A stretch of DNA of 63,479 bases, taken from positions 1-63,479 of the forward strand of contig NZ_JAMBPR010000050.1 in the NCBI RefSeq assembly GCF_024206475.1. The letters run 5' to 3'. Made by a program: the position numbers and the translations under genes. Under the pieces are notes generated by a model. The model saw nothing but the letters and a program-made list of their open reading frames with translations. It was not told the DNA's origin and searched no databases. The DNA is from Paraburkholderia sp. CNPSo 3274 (GTDB taxonomy: Bacteria; Pseudomonadota; Gammaproteobacteria; Burkholderiales; Burkholderiaceae). Positions 35,003 to 43,607 of the stretch are shown piece by piece (within the stretch, counting starts at the first letter, position 1; each line of letters opens with the position of its first letter).

Positions 35003-36070
35003 CTACGCGCGCGCGGCGGCCTCGCGCAACAACTGATGCGACGCCGCGTAACGCAGCGTACGCGCGACATCGACGGTCAGCGGACCGTGCCAGTCGAGCG
35101 TCACTTCATAACGGTCGCCCCGCGCGGGTTCGATCTCACGCTCGCCGTCGAACGCGAGCGTGCCGTGGCCCGCTTCGAGCGGCAGCGCCACGCCGACTTC
35201 GAGGCGCTGGCAGGTGCGCATCGTCAGACGCTCGACCCGGCCCGGCGCAATCGGCGCGAGCAACGGCACGCCCGCGCCGCCGTGCTCGGGCGCGCCCGCC
35301 TGAGTGAACGTCATATGCAGGCCGTGTGCCGCATCGCGCCCGACCGGCGCCCATGCCCCGCCAATCGACGAGAGACCGATACCGTCGGGCGGTGCAAAGG
35401 TCAGAAAAAGTGATTCGATATCCGAACTCTCCGAAATCGCACGCGCACCGATGAACGGCTGACGCGCCAGGCAAATGTCGACGAGCGCGATTTCTTCGCG
35501 CCCGCGCGAGGGCCCTTCCACGCAGCGCGCGACGAGCCGCTTGTTGCGCGAGAGCGCCGACTCGGCGGGCACCGCGCCGGTCGCGACGAGCGCGCCTGCG
35601 AGGCCCGCGACGGTGGCTTCGCGCAATTCGGGAAAGGCGTTATTGGTACCGGTGGAAAGCGCGAGCAGCGGCGTCGCGCCGCAATGCGCCGCAACGGCGC
35701 GATGGGTGCCGTCGCCGCCCAGCACCGCGATCAGCGCGACCTCCTCACGCACCATGTGATCGACGCCGGCATACGTATCGGCAACGCTTTCGCTCACGGG
35801 CAGATCGACGAACACGACCTCGGGCCAGGGCTCGTGCGCGGCGATGGCCGCGTGCGTCTCGATGGCGCGCAGAAGCAGCGCGGCCACGCCGGTGTTGTCG
35901 CGCAACGTGAGCACGCGCGCCACGCCCAGCGCGCCCAGGCCCGCGAGCAGGCGCACAACCATATTCGCCTTCTCGGCCGTGGGAAAGACGGATGCATGCG
36001 AAGTGAGACGGCGGATGTCGCGGCCCGATGCGGGGTTCGCGATCACGCCTACGGTCACGGGTGTCGTCAC
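35003..36070 (-). CDS. acoX: AcoX, acetoin catabolism protein (ATP-NAD kinase fold)
   Basis: The 355-residue protein has the NAD-kinase-like fold: GVIANPASGRDIRRL at the start, the nucleotide motif LGGDGTHRAVA, and TGTNNAFPE. AcoX opens the acetoin operons of Cupriavidus and relatives, where it was found non-essential and its function remains unclear. The start is GTG at 36070, with AGGAGA 8 bp upstream; the frame remains open for almost 800 codons further, but that stretch is the antisense of acoR. It is first in the operon, 64 bp after a sigma-54 promoter. Confidence 0.88.
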   Translation of the reverse strand: MTTPVTVGVIANPASGRDIRRLTSHASVFPTAEKANMVVRLLAGLGALGVARVLTLRDNTGVAALLLRAIETHAAIAAHEPWPEVVFVDLPVSESVADTYAGVDHMVREEVALIAVLGGDGTHRAVAAHCGATPLLALSTGTNNAFPELREATVAGLAGALVATGAVPAESALSRNKRLVARCVEGPSRGREEIALVDICLARQPFIGARAISESSDIESLFLTFAPPDGIGLSSIGGAWAPVGRDAAHGLHMTFTQAGAPEHGGAGVPLLAPIAPGRVERLTMRTCQRLEVGVALPLEAGHGTLAFDGEREIEPARGDRYEVTLDWHGPLTVDVARTLRYAASHQLLREAAARA

Positions 36071-36133
36071 GGATCTTGTCTCCTCATGGCGTCGCACCGT
36101 GAATTGCCGTGCGCCGCTTTTGCCAGCAGACTC

Positions 36134-36149
36134 TGCAAGCGTCATGCCA
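36134..36149 (-). promoter_or_regulatory. Sigma-54 (-24/-12) promoter of the aco operon
   Basis: The minus strand reads TGGCATGACGCTTGCA, against consensus TGGCACG-N4-TTGCA. GG and GC are exactly 10 bp apart. It lies 64 bp before the acoX GTG and across from the sigma-54 activator acoR, so it almost certainly drives acoX-SDR-acoABC-lipA. Confidence 0.9.
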
Positions 36150-36392
36150 ATGACGTGGATGACGCGATCGATCAGCACGGAAGGCCGCGCGGCGGGCTTC
36201 CGCGGCAATTGCGCGGCGTGTCGCCTGCCGCGCTGGCGTCGCGCGCGGCGTCTCAGCCGCCGTCTCGCGTGGGCAACGCGCCGATCGCACCGCCAGCCGC
36301 CCGCGCGATGGAAAACGCGCAAGGCCCCGCGTGGCCTGCCTGAGCCGCCACCGAGCGCTCCTGTCCACCGCACCGGAACACGGCACACGACA

Positions 36393-36414
36393 GGCTGAGA
36401 CGATCGTCTCAGCC
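36393..36414. promoter_or_regulatory. 22-bp perfect palindrome, candidate AcoR binding site
   Basis: The half-site GGCTGAGACGA is followed directly by its reverse complement. Another copy of the right half's CGTCTCAGCC lies at 36249-36258, and both copies are closely followed by a second GTCTCG. The palindrome is about 245-260 bp upstream of the sigma-54 promoter and the half-site about 100 bp upstream, both suitable for an enhancer-binding protein. The rest of 36071-36547 shows no gene. Confidence 0.6.
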
Positions 36415-36547
36415 GTCTCGCATGCTGCGCTGCGGTGTGATCGCGCGCAAAGGATGTGCTACAAAAGACTCCCGCCGAACGCTTTCCGGTCCGACGTAAC
36501 CCGACGTTACCCCGACGCTCACCGCAAGCCACCGTCTGGAACCGCTC

Positions 36548-38560
36548 ATGCCCTACGCCCTTGCGTCTACCCGGCACGCCGAGCGCGTGCGTGGCGCCGT
36601 AGAAGGCCGGCTGCCCGCGCCGTCCGATTCGCCGCGCCTCGTCTCGTCGTGGCAGCGCTCGTTCGAGCGCTATCAGCTGGACCCCGGCTCCGTAATCGGC
36701 CCGCGCGTGCTGAGCGCCGCCGAACTGCGCGAGATCCGCGACCGCGAGGAGTCCTTTCTGCGTGCCTCGGGCCAATGCCTCACGCGACTGCACGACATGG
36801 TGCGCGAAGCCGATTACTGCGTGATGCTGACCGACGCGCACGGCGTGACTATCGACTACCGCCTCGACCGCGAGCGCCGCAACGACTTCAAGCACGCGGG
36901 GCTCTATATCGGCTCGTGCTGGTCCGAGAGCGAGGAAGGCACCTGCGGCATCGCGAACGTGCTCACCGATCTTGCGCCCATCACGGTGCACAAGACCGAC
37001 CATTTCCGCGCCGCGTTCACGACGCTCACGTGCAGCGCCGCGCCGATCTTCGCGCCGGGCGGCGAGCTGATTGGCGTACTCGATGCGTCGGCCGTGCAGT
37101 CGCCCGACAATCGCGAGAGCCAGCGCATCGTCAACCAGCTCGTGCGCCAGAGCGCCACGCTCATCGAAGACGGCTATTTCCTGCATCGCCTCGCGTCGTG
37201 CTGGATACTCTTCGGTCACCAGAATCGCAATTACGTGGAAGCGCAGCCCGAGCTGCTGATCGCCTTCGACGAGAACGGCAACGTGGTCGCCGCGAACCGG
37301 CGCGCGCGCGAATGCATGCCGTGCCTGGACGGCCCGCGTCATATCGACGAGATCTTCGATTCGTCGCACGTGCAGTTGCGTGACATCGGGCGCATCGAGA
37401 CCATCGCGGCACTGCGCCTGCGCGCGAACGGCTCGATGTTGTATGCGCGCATTCGCGCGCCGCTCGGGGCCAGCGCTTACGGCGGACACAGCGCACGTAG
37501 CGGCCACAGCGGCGGCGCCAGCACGGCGCATGGCGCCATGCCGCTGCGGCGCGACGCCACCGACGCGCACGAATACGATCGCAGCGCGCTCGGCCCCTTC
37601 CTGCGCAGCGCCGACGCGCGCGTGGCCGAGAACGCGCGCATCGCGCAGCGCGTGGCGGGCAAGCGCCTGCCGATCCTGCTGCTCGGCGAAACCGGCGCCG
37701 GCAAGGAAGTGTTCGCTCGCGCCATTCACGACGCCAGCGCGCGACGCAATCGCCCATTCATCGCGGTGAATTGCGGGGCGCTGCCCGAGTCGCTGATCGA
37801 GAGCGAACTGTTCGGCTATGCGCCGGGCGCATTCACGGGCGCGCGCCGCCACGGCGCGCGCGGCAAGCTCGCAATGGCCGACGGCGGCACGCTCTTTCTC
37901 GACGAGATCGGCGACATGCCGCTCGCGCTGCAGACCCGCCTTTTGCGCGTGCTGGCCGAGGGCGAAGTCCTGCCGCTTGGGAGCGAGACGCCGGTGCGCG
38001 TCGACATCGACGTGGTCTGCGCAACGCACCGGGACCTCGCGCAAATGGCCAGCGCGGGAGCATTCCGCGACGATCTCTACTATCGCTTGAGCGGTGCGGT
38101 ACTCACGTTGCCGCCGCTGCGCGAGCGGCGCGACATCGCGATGCTCATCGACATGGTATTCGCGGAAGAAGCGCAAGCCGCAGGCCGCCCGCTCGCGCTC
38201 GACGCCACGCTCGCGCAGCGGCTCGCGGCGTTTGCGTGGCCCGGCAACCTGCGGCAGCTGCGCAATGCGATGCGCTACGCATGCGCCGTATGCGACACCG
38301 TGCGGGTCGAAGCGCGGCACCTGAGCGCCGACCTCGCGGCGAGCCTGCCGCAACTCGCACCGCCTGCCGCGTCCGGCTCCCCAGCCGGCATCCCGCCAAC
38401 GTCGCCACTCTGCGACGAAGATGAGCGCGCACGCATCGTCGCCGCGCTCACGGCGCACCGCTGGCGTCCGAACGCCGCCGCGCAGGCGCTAGGCGTCTCG
38501 CGCGCGACGCTCTACCGGCGCATTGCAAAGCTCGGCATCGTCGGGCCGCATGGCGCTTGA
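36548..38560 (+). CDS. acoR: AcoR, sigma-54-dependent activator of acetoin catabolism
   Basis: The 670-residue enhancer-binding protein has an N-terminal sensor with a GAF-like domain (about 60-215, including MLTDAHGVTIDYR and EEGTCGIANVLTD) and a PAS-like part. The AAA+ domain (about 355-585) has Walker A GETGAGKE, the sigma-54 contact loop GAFTGA near 427 and Walker B LFLDEIGD. A Fis-type helix-turn-helix closes the protein (NAAAQALGVSRATLYRRI). The layout is that of AcoR/AcxR. It is divergent from the aco operon and faces the -24/-12 promoter, so it should switch the operon on with acetoin or acetaldehyde as the signal. Confidence 0.94.
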   Translation: MPYALASTRHAERVRGAVEGRLPAPSDSPRLVSSWQRSFERYQLDPGSVIGPRVLSAAELREIRDREESFLRASGQCLTRLHDMVREADYCVMLTDAHGVTIDYRLDRERRNDFKHAGLYIGSCWSESEEGTCGIANVLTDLAPITVHKTDHFRAAFTTLTCSAAPIFAPGGELIGVLDASAVQSPDNRESQRIVNQLVRQSATLIEDGYFLHRLASCWILFGHQNRNYVEAQPELLIAFDENGNVVAANRRARECMPCLDGPRHIDEIFDSSHVQLRDIGRIETIAALRLRANGSMLYARIRAPLGASAYGGHSARSGHSGGASTAHGAMPLRRDATDAHEYDRSALGPFLRSADARVAENARIAQRVAGKRLPILLLGETGAGKEVFARAIHDASARRNRPFIAVNCGALPESLIESELFGYAPGAFTGARRHGARGKLAMADGGTLFLDEIGDMPLALQTRLLRVLAEGEVLPLGSETPVRVDIDVVCATHRDLAQMASAGAFRDDLYYRLSGAVLTLPPLRERRDIAMLIDMVFAEEAQAAGRPLALDATLAQRLAAFAWPGNLRQLRNAMRYACAVCDTVRVEARHLSADLAASLPQLAPPAASGSPAGIPPTSPLCDEDERARIVAALTAHRWRPNAAAQALGVSRATLYRRIAKLGIVGPHGA

Positions 38561-38633
38561 GCCGGATTGCGCCGACAGCCGCGCGTTTCGCGTCGCCAAA
38601 TTGCACAGAAGTATTAAATATCGTGCGGCGCGA

Positions 38634-38662
38634 TTTACTTGCCACACATCGACCGGTATAAA
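38634..38662 (+). promoter_or_regulatory. Candidate sigma-70 promoter for the helix-hairpin-helix gene
   Basis: TTTACT and TATAAA are separated by 17 bp, about 115 bp before the ATG at 38779, in an AT-rich pocket between acoR and the next gene. Confidence 0.5.
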
Positions 38663-38778
38663 TCGAGCGCTCGCGATCCACGGATACGCCATCTGGCCTA
38701 TTCTTGTACCGCAGCCCCCGTTGCTGGATGCGTCGTCCGTTCCCGGCTCACTGAAATGCCCTCAATGGAGTGATTGCC

Positions 38779-39369
38779 ATGCTCAAGAAGCTGCTGATGC
38801 TGTTCCTCGCAATCGGCCTCTCGCTGTCTGCCGTGCTCGCCGCAGCCGTGGAAGTGAACACCGCCGACGAAACCGCGCTCGAATCGGTCAAGGGCATCGG
38901 CCCCGTCCACGCCAAGGCGATCATCGACGAACGCACGAAGAACGGCCCGTTCAAGGACGCCGACGACCTCGTGAGCCGCGTCAAGGGCATTGGTCCGAAG
39001 TCGGTGCAGAACCTCGAGGCGGCGGGGCTCACGGTCAACGGCTCCTCCGCACCGCCAGCGGGCAAGACGGCTAGCGCGAAGAGCGGCAAGAGCGCCGCTG
39101 CAACGAGCGCCGCACCCGCTGCTACCACGGCCAATCCGATGACGGCGCAGACGCCGGCGGCCGCGACCACTGCGCAAGCCGCCTCGGACACGGCTGCGGG
39201 CAAGTCGAAGCACAAGAGCAAGAAGGACAAGGCAGCCGCGGCTGCAAGCGCGCCCGCGGCGGGCTCCGCTGCGGCTGCGCCGGCCACGGCATCCGATACG
39301 AAGGCGAAAAAGCCCAAGAAGTCGAAGAAGGACAAGGCCGCTTCCGCCGCGGCCGCTTCCGGCGCCTGA
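38779..39369 (+). CDS. Secreted helix-hairpin-helix (ComEA-like) protein with Ala/Lys-rich tail
   Basis: The 196-residue protein has a clear signal peptide (MLKKLLMLFLAIGLSLSAVL, cleavage near LAAA). A tandem helix-hairpin-helix domain follows (about 25-90; SVKGIGPVHAKAIIDERTK and VKGIGPKSVQNLEAAG), as in ComEA, the periplasmic DNA receptor for transformation. The last 100 residues are Ala with clusters of Lys (KHKSKKDK, KKPKKSKKDK), like histone H1-type tails. GGAG lies 8 bp before this ATG; a GTG nine bases earlier is possible. No other competence gene is nearby. DNA binding in the periplasm is likely; a competence role is inference. Confidence 0.85.
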   Translation: MLKKLLMLFLAIGLSLSAVLAAAVEVNTADETALESVKGIGPVHAKAIIDERTKNGPFKDADDLVSRVKGIGPKSVQNLEAAGLTVNGSSAPPAGKTASAKSGKSAAATSAAPAATTANPMTAQTPAAATTAQAASDTAAGKSKHKSKKDKAAAAASAPAAGSAAAAPATASDTKAKKPKKSKKDKAASAAAASGA

Positions 39370-39494
39370 TTGCCGCCATCGTCCGGCGCGCGCAAGCCGT
39401 GCGTCGGACCTCGAAAACGCGGCGCCGCCTCCACGTGCGCCGTCCGACTTACCGGCCGCGTCCCCCGTCGCGGCCATCACTCAGAGAGATCGTC

Positions 39495-39935
39495 ATGAGT
39501 CTGCTAGATACCCTCGGTTCCCTGCTCGGTTCGCAGTCGCAACAGCAAGGCGGCGGCCAGGCCCAGCTCCTCGCCACGGCGATGGAATTCGTCAACAACC
39601 AGCCCGGCGGGCTGAATGGCCTCATCGAGAAGTTCCAGCAAGGCGGCCTCGGCGACGTCGTGCAGTCGTGGGTCGGCAACGGCGAGAACCAGCCTGTTTC
39701 GGCGGAGCAACTGCACAACGTGCTCGGCTCGGACGTCGTCTCGGGTCTCGCGCAGAAGGTCGGCATGCAGCCCGACCAGGTGAGCGGCCTGCTGGCCCAG
39801 GTGCTGCCGCACGTGGTCAACGCGGGCACGCCGAACGGCGAAGTGCCGCAAGGCGGCCAGATCAACACCGAGAGCGTGCTCGGCACGCTGGGCGGGCTTG
39901 CCTCGCTGTTTGGCGGCGGCAACAAGCAGGCGTAA
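39495..39935 (+). CDS. YidB family (DUF937) protein
   Basis: The 146-residue protein starts MSLLDTLGSLLGSQSQQQGG and is rich in Gly, Gln and Leu. It contains GGLNGLIEKFQQGGLGDVVQSWVG and VLPHVVNAGTPNG, the hallmarks of the YidB/DUF937 family, whose function is not established. There is no signal peptide or membrane helix. AGAGAG is present upstream of the ATG. It is followed by a good terminator. Confidence 0.88.
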   Translation: MSLLDTLGSLLGSQSQQQGGGQAQLLATAMEFVNNQPGGLNGLIEKFQQGGLGDVVQSWVGNGENQPVSAEQLHNVLGSDVVSGLAQKVGMQPDQVSGLLAQVLPHVVNAGTPNGEVPQGGQINTESVLGTLGGLASLFGGGNKQA

Positions 39936-39956
39936 GCGCTTCTTTGCGGGAATGAA

Positions 39957-39991
39957 AAAAGGGCAGCGGATCACTCCGCTGCCCTTTTCGT
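39957..39991 (+). terminator. Terminator after the YidB-like gene, shared with clpB
   Basis: The stem AAAAGGGCAGCGGA pairs with TCCGCTGCCCTTTT around a TCAC loop. A-rich and T-rich flanks let it serve the plus-strand gene and, from the other side, clpB. Confidence 0.88.
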
Positions 39992-40044
39992 TTCGGCTAA
40001 GCGCGCCTCGCGGCACGCGTCTCACCCGAATCTTGCTACTCGCC

Positions 40045-42642
40045 TTAGTGCACCACGCGCTCGAACACGAACTTGCCGTCGTGCACGCCGACCGGAATCA
40101 CATCCTTCGGTCCAAACTTGCCCGCGAGGATCAGCTTGGCGACCGGGTTCTCGATCTCCTGCTGAATCGCGCGCTTGAGCGGCCGTGCGCCGAATAGCGG
40201 GTCGTAACCGACCTTGGCGATCTGGCTCAGCGCGTCGTCCGACACTACGAGCTCCATGTCGAGCTTCTCCAGTCGCTCGCGCAGACGCTGCAACTGGATC
40301 TTCGCAATCGATTCGATGTTCGAGCGATCGAGCGCATGGAACACCACGACCTCATCGATCCGGTTCAGGAACTCGGGGCGGAACTGCTGCTTCACTTCGT
40401 TCCACACGGCGTCCTTCACGGCTTCCTGCGGCTCGCCCGCCATCGCTTGAATGAGGTGCGAACCGAGGTTCGACGTCATCACGATCACGGTGTTCTTGAA
40501 GTCGACGGTGCGGCCCTGGCCATCGGTCATGCGGCCGTCGTCGAGCACTTGCAGCAGCACGTTGAACACGTCCGGGTGCGCCTTTTCGACTTCGTCGAGC
40601 AGGATCACGCTATACGGCTTGCGACGCACGGCCTCGGTCAGATAGCCGCCCTCTTCATAGCCCACGTATCCCGGCGGCGCGCCGATCAGACGCGCCACGC
40701 TGTGCTTCTCCATGAACTCGCTCATGTCGATGCGGATGAGATGATCTTCCGAATCGAACAGGAAGCCCGCCAGCGCCTTGCACAGCTCGGTCTTGCCCAC
40801 ACCCGTCGGCCCGAGGAACAGGAACGAGCCATACGGCCGGTTCGGGTCCGAGAGACCGGCGCGCGAGCGGCGAATCGCGTCGGCAACAGCGGTAATGGCC
40901 TCGTCCTGGCCCACCACGCGCTCATGCAGCTTATCTTCGATCTGCAGCAGCTTTTCGCGCTCGCCCTGCATCATGCGCGAAACGGGAATGCCGGTCGAAC
41001 GCGACACGACTTCCGCGATTTCTTCGGCGCCCACGAGCGTGCGCAGCAAGCGCAAACGTGTGGGGTTGTTCTGCTCGTTCGCCTCGGCTAGCGTCACCTG
41101 CTTGAGCTGCGCTTCGAGTTCCGGCAACTTGCCGTACTGGAGTTCCGCAACCTTCTCGAGCTTGCCTTCGCGCTGGAAGCGATTGATGTCCGCGCGCACG
41201 CGGTCGATCTCTTCCTTGATCTGCGCGCCGCCCTGCACCGCGGCTTTCTCGGTGGTCCAGATCTCTTCGAGGTCCTTATATTCGAGGCTCAGTCGGTCGA
41301 TCTCTTCCTCGATCAGCTGCAAACGCTTTTGCGACGCTTCGTCCTTCTCCTTCTTGACGGCCTCGCGCTCGATCTTCAGCTGGATCAAGCGGCGATCGAG
41401 CTTGTCCATCGCTTCCGGCTTCGAATCGATTTCCATCTTGATCTTCGAAGCCGCTTCGTCGATCAGGTCGATGGCCTTGTCCGGCAGGAAACGGTCGGTG
41501 ATGTAGCGATGCGACAGCTCCGCCGCCGCGACGATCGCCGGGTCGGTGATTTCCACGCCGTGGTGCAGCTCGTACTTCTCCTTCAGGCCGCGCAGGATCG
41601 CGATGGTCGCCTCGACCGACGGTTCATCGACGAGCACCTTCTGGAAGCGGCGTTCGAGCGCGGCGTCCTTTTCGATGTACTTGCGATATTCGTCGAGCGT
41701 GGTCGCGCCGATGCAGTGCAGCTCGCCGCGCGAAAGCGCCGGCTTGAGCATGTTGCCCGCGTCCATCGCGCCTTCGGCCTTGCCCGCGCCGACCATCGTG
41801 TGAATTTCGTCGATGAAGACGATGGTCTGCCCTTCGTCCTTGGCGATGTCGCTGAGCACGGCCTTCAGGCGCTCCTCGAACTCGCCGCGATATTTCGCGC
41901 CCGCGAGCAGTGCGGCCATGTCGAGCGAGAGCACACGCTTGCCCTTGAGCGTCTCGGGCACTTCGCCGTTGACGATGCGCTGCGCGAGGCCTTCGACGAT
42001 GGCCGTCTTGCCCACGCCCGGTTCACCGATCAGCACCGGATTGTTCTTGGTGCGGCGTTGCAGGATCTGGATCGAGCGGCGGATTTCGTCGTCGCGGCCG
42101 ATCACGGGGTCGAGCTTGCCCGAACGCGCGCGCTCGGTCAGATCGACGGTGTACTTCTTGAGCGCTTCACGCTGGCTCTCGGCGTCCTGGGTGTGCACCT
42201 GCGCACCGCCGCGCACCGCGACGATCGCCGCTTCGAGCGCCTTGCGCGTCAAGCCGTGCTGGCGCGCGAGACGACCCGCTTCGCCCTTGTCTTCGGAAAC
42301 GGCGAGCAGGAACATCTCGCTCGCGATATACGTGTCGTTGAGCTTCTGCGCTTCCTTGTCGGCCTGATTGAGCAGACCCGTGAGCTCGCGGCCGATCTGC
42401 ACGTTGCCGTCGGTGCCCCGCACCTGCGGCAAGCGATTGATGGCGTCGTTGAGCGTGTTCTGCAGCGCCTGGACCTGCACGCCCGCACGCGACATGAGCG
42501 AGCGCGCGGAGCCGTCCTGCTGCGCGACGAGCGCAGCCAGCAGGTGAACGGGTTCGATGTACTGGTTATCGTGGCCCACCGCGAGGCTTTGCGCGTCGGC
42601 GATGGCTTCCTGGAACTTGGTGGTGAGTTTGTCGATTCTCAT
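40045..42642 (-). CDS. clpB: ATP-dependent chaperone ClpB
   Basis: ClpB is the Hsp100 disaggregase that pulls proteins out of aggregates together with DnaK. The 865 residues comprise the N-domain (1-145), the first AAA+ ring with Walker A GEPGVGKTAIVEG, the coiled-coil middle domain (about 405-525), the second AAA+ ring with GPTGVGKTELCK, and a C-terminal domain. The LGF/IGF-type loop needed for ClpP docking is not seen, as expected. A heat-shock promoter lies just upstream. It stands alone. Confidence 0.98.
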   Translation of the reverse strand: MRIDKLTTKFQEAIADAQSLAVGHDNQYIEPVHLLAALVAQQDGSARSLMSRAGVQVQALQNTLNDAINRLPQVRGTDGNVQIGRELTGLLNQADKEAQKLNDTYIASEMFLLAVSEDKGEAGRLARQHGLTRKALEAAIVAVRGGAQVHTQDAESQREALKKYTVDLTERARSGKLDPVIGRDDEIRRSIQILQRRTKNNPVLIGEPGVGKTAIVEGLAQRIVNGEVPETLKGKRVLSLDMAALLAGAKYRGEFEERLKAVLSDIAKDEGQTIVFIDEIHTMVGAGKAEGAMDAGNMLKPALSRGELHCIGATTLDEYRKYIEKDAALERRFQKVLVDEPSVEATIAILRGLKEKYELHHGVEITDPAIVAAAELSHRYITDRFLPDKAIDLIDEAASKIKMEIDSKPEAMDKLDRRLIQLKIEREAVKKEKDEASQKRLQLIEEEIDRLSLEYKDLEEIWTTEKAAVQGGAQIKEEIDRVRADINRFQREGKLEKVAELQYGKLPELEAQLKQVTLAEANEQNNPTRLRLLRTLVGAEEIAEVVSRSTGIPVSRMMQGEREKLLQIEDKLHERVVGQDEAITAVADAIRRSRAGLSDPNRPYGSFLFLGPTGVGKTELCKALAGFLFDSEDHLIRIDMSEFMEKHSVARLIGAPPGYVGYEEGGYLTEAVRRKPYSVILLDEVEKAHPDVFNVLLQVLDDGRMTDGQGRTVDFKNTVIVMTSNLGSHLIQAMAGEPQEAVKDAVWNEVKQQFRPEFLNRIDEVVVFHALDRSNIESIAKIQLQRLRERLEKLDMELVVSDDALSQIAKVGYDPLFGARPLKRAIQQEIENPVAKLILAGKFGPKDVIPVGVHDGKFVFERVVH

Positions 42643-42680
42643 TGGATGCGAGACCTCCAGATTTCTAGACTGTCACCAAA

Positions 42681-42707
42681 TTTGAGGGGGGACACGCCGG
42701 TTTCAAG
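42681..42707 (-). promoter_or_regulatory. Candidate sigma-32 heat-shock promoter of clpB
   Basis: The minus strand reads CTTGAAA (42707-42701), then about 12-13 bp, then CCCCTCAAATTT, close to the sigma-32 consensus CTTGAAA-N13-CCCCATNT. It ends about 40 bp before the clpB ATG. The rest of 42643-42896 shows no gene. Confidence 0.7.
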
Positions 42708-42896
42708 CGCTCTGGCGTCATTTTTTCCGATTTTTTGGATTCGAGCACGGGCAGCGGCCGTCGGCAAGCCCTGCCGAGGCGTGACAAAACGGGGAAACAA
42801 TGCGACGCGACCGCAGCCGCACGAGGCAGAGCGCTACGGCTGGGCGCCGCTGCTCAGGAGAGAAGAAAAACCGAAGGGGTGACGTTGACGCGCCCT

Positions 42897-43397
42897 TCAA
42901 TGCTCCCGCGAAGACACCGGTCGAGCCGCTTGCGCACGCGGCATGAACTGGATAGGTGCGAGGCCAAGCAGCCCGGACAGTTCGCCTGCCGGCTGCGCCA
43001 GTTCGCCGATGGTATGGCGGTCGAGTTCCGCGAGGAACGCATCGCGCGCCGCAACCAGTACGTGTTTGAGACGGCACTGCGGCTCGATGACACAGCTACG
43101 CCGGTCGCCATGTTCGTCCGGAAAGCAGCCGACGAGCGAGAAGTCGCTCTCGGTCTGACGGACGACCGCGCCGACGCTCAGATCGAGCGAAGCCGGCGCG
43201 AGCCGCAAGCCCCCATTGCGCCCGCGAACGGTGTCGACCCAGCCAAGCTCACCAAGGCGCTGCACGACTTTCATCAGATGGTTCTTCGAAACGCCATAGG
43301 CGTCCGAAATCTCCTGGATCGTGGCCAGGCTGTCGCGACGCAGCGCGAGATACAACATCACGCGCAACGAATAGTCGGTGTAGTCGGTCAGTCTCAT
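42897..43397 (-). CDS. nsrR: Rrf2-family nitric oxide-sensing repressor NsrR
   Basis: NsrR holds an iron-sulfur cluster that nitric oxide destroys, releasing genes for NO detoxification. The 166-residue protein starts MRLTDYTDYSLRVMLYLA, the NsrR signature, and has the winged helix with GVSKNHLMKVVQRLG. Cluster cysteines are at 91, 102 and 108. The second and third keep E. coli spacing (6), while the first gap is 11 instead of 5. It is divergent from a truncated hemoglobin, a fitting NO-related target. Confidence 0.9.
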   Translation of the reverse strand: MRLTDYTDYSLRVMLYLALRRDSLATIQEISDAYGVSKNHLMKVVQRLGELGWVDTVRGRNGGLRLAPASLDLSVGAVVRQTESDFSLVGCFPDEHGDRRSCVIEPQCRLKHVLVAARDAFLAELDRHTIGELAQPAGELSGLLGLAPIQFMPRAQAARPVSSREH

Positions 43398-43446
43398 GGC
43401 GGCGGCAGGGACGGAGGTGGTGTGGGTGACAGAAGCCCATACAATA

Positions 43447-43466
43447 ACATGCAGGTAGCATGCAGG
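43447..43466. promoter_or_regulatory. Candidate NsrR operator between nsrR and the hemoglobin gene
   Basis: ACATGCAGGTAGCATGCAGG contains the inverted repeat ATGC-N5-GCAT and two direct copies of CATGCAGG. NsrR sites contain ATGCA half-sites, but the classical spacing in E. coli is larger, so the match is partial. It lies 50 bp upstream of nsrR and about 140 bp upstream of the hemoglobin. Confidence 0.4.
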
Positions 43467-43607
43467 TTTTGCCTGGACTGGGTATGATTGCCACTTCGAT
43501 GGTCACTTCGCAGTCCCTCGCGGCTTGTATGCGGCTCACGGCCGCATCGTGCCGGCGCCCCGCCGCCGACTACACGCCAGGCACTCCAGGTATCACCCAG
43601 GCCCCAA

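Noticed and set aside
36071..38458. Very long open minus-strand frame continuing upstream from acoX, nearly 800 extra codons
   Set aside because: It runs antisense through all of acoR, which has complete domain evidence. High GC content leaves few stops. The AGGAGA-GTG at 36070 gives a good family-length AcoX.
43488..43607. N-terminal extension of the truncated hemoglobin by 40 residues
   Set aside because: The segment is Arg/Pro-rich with no globin similarity, begins close to the putative operator and promoter area, and is not needed for the fold.
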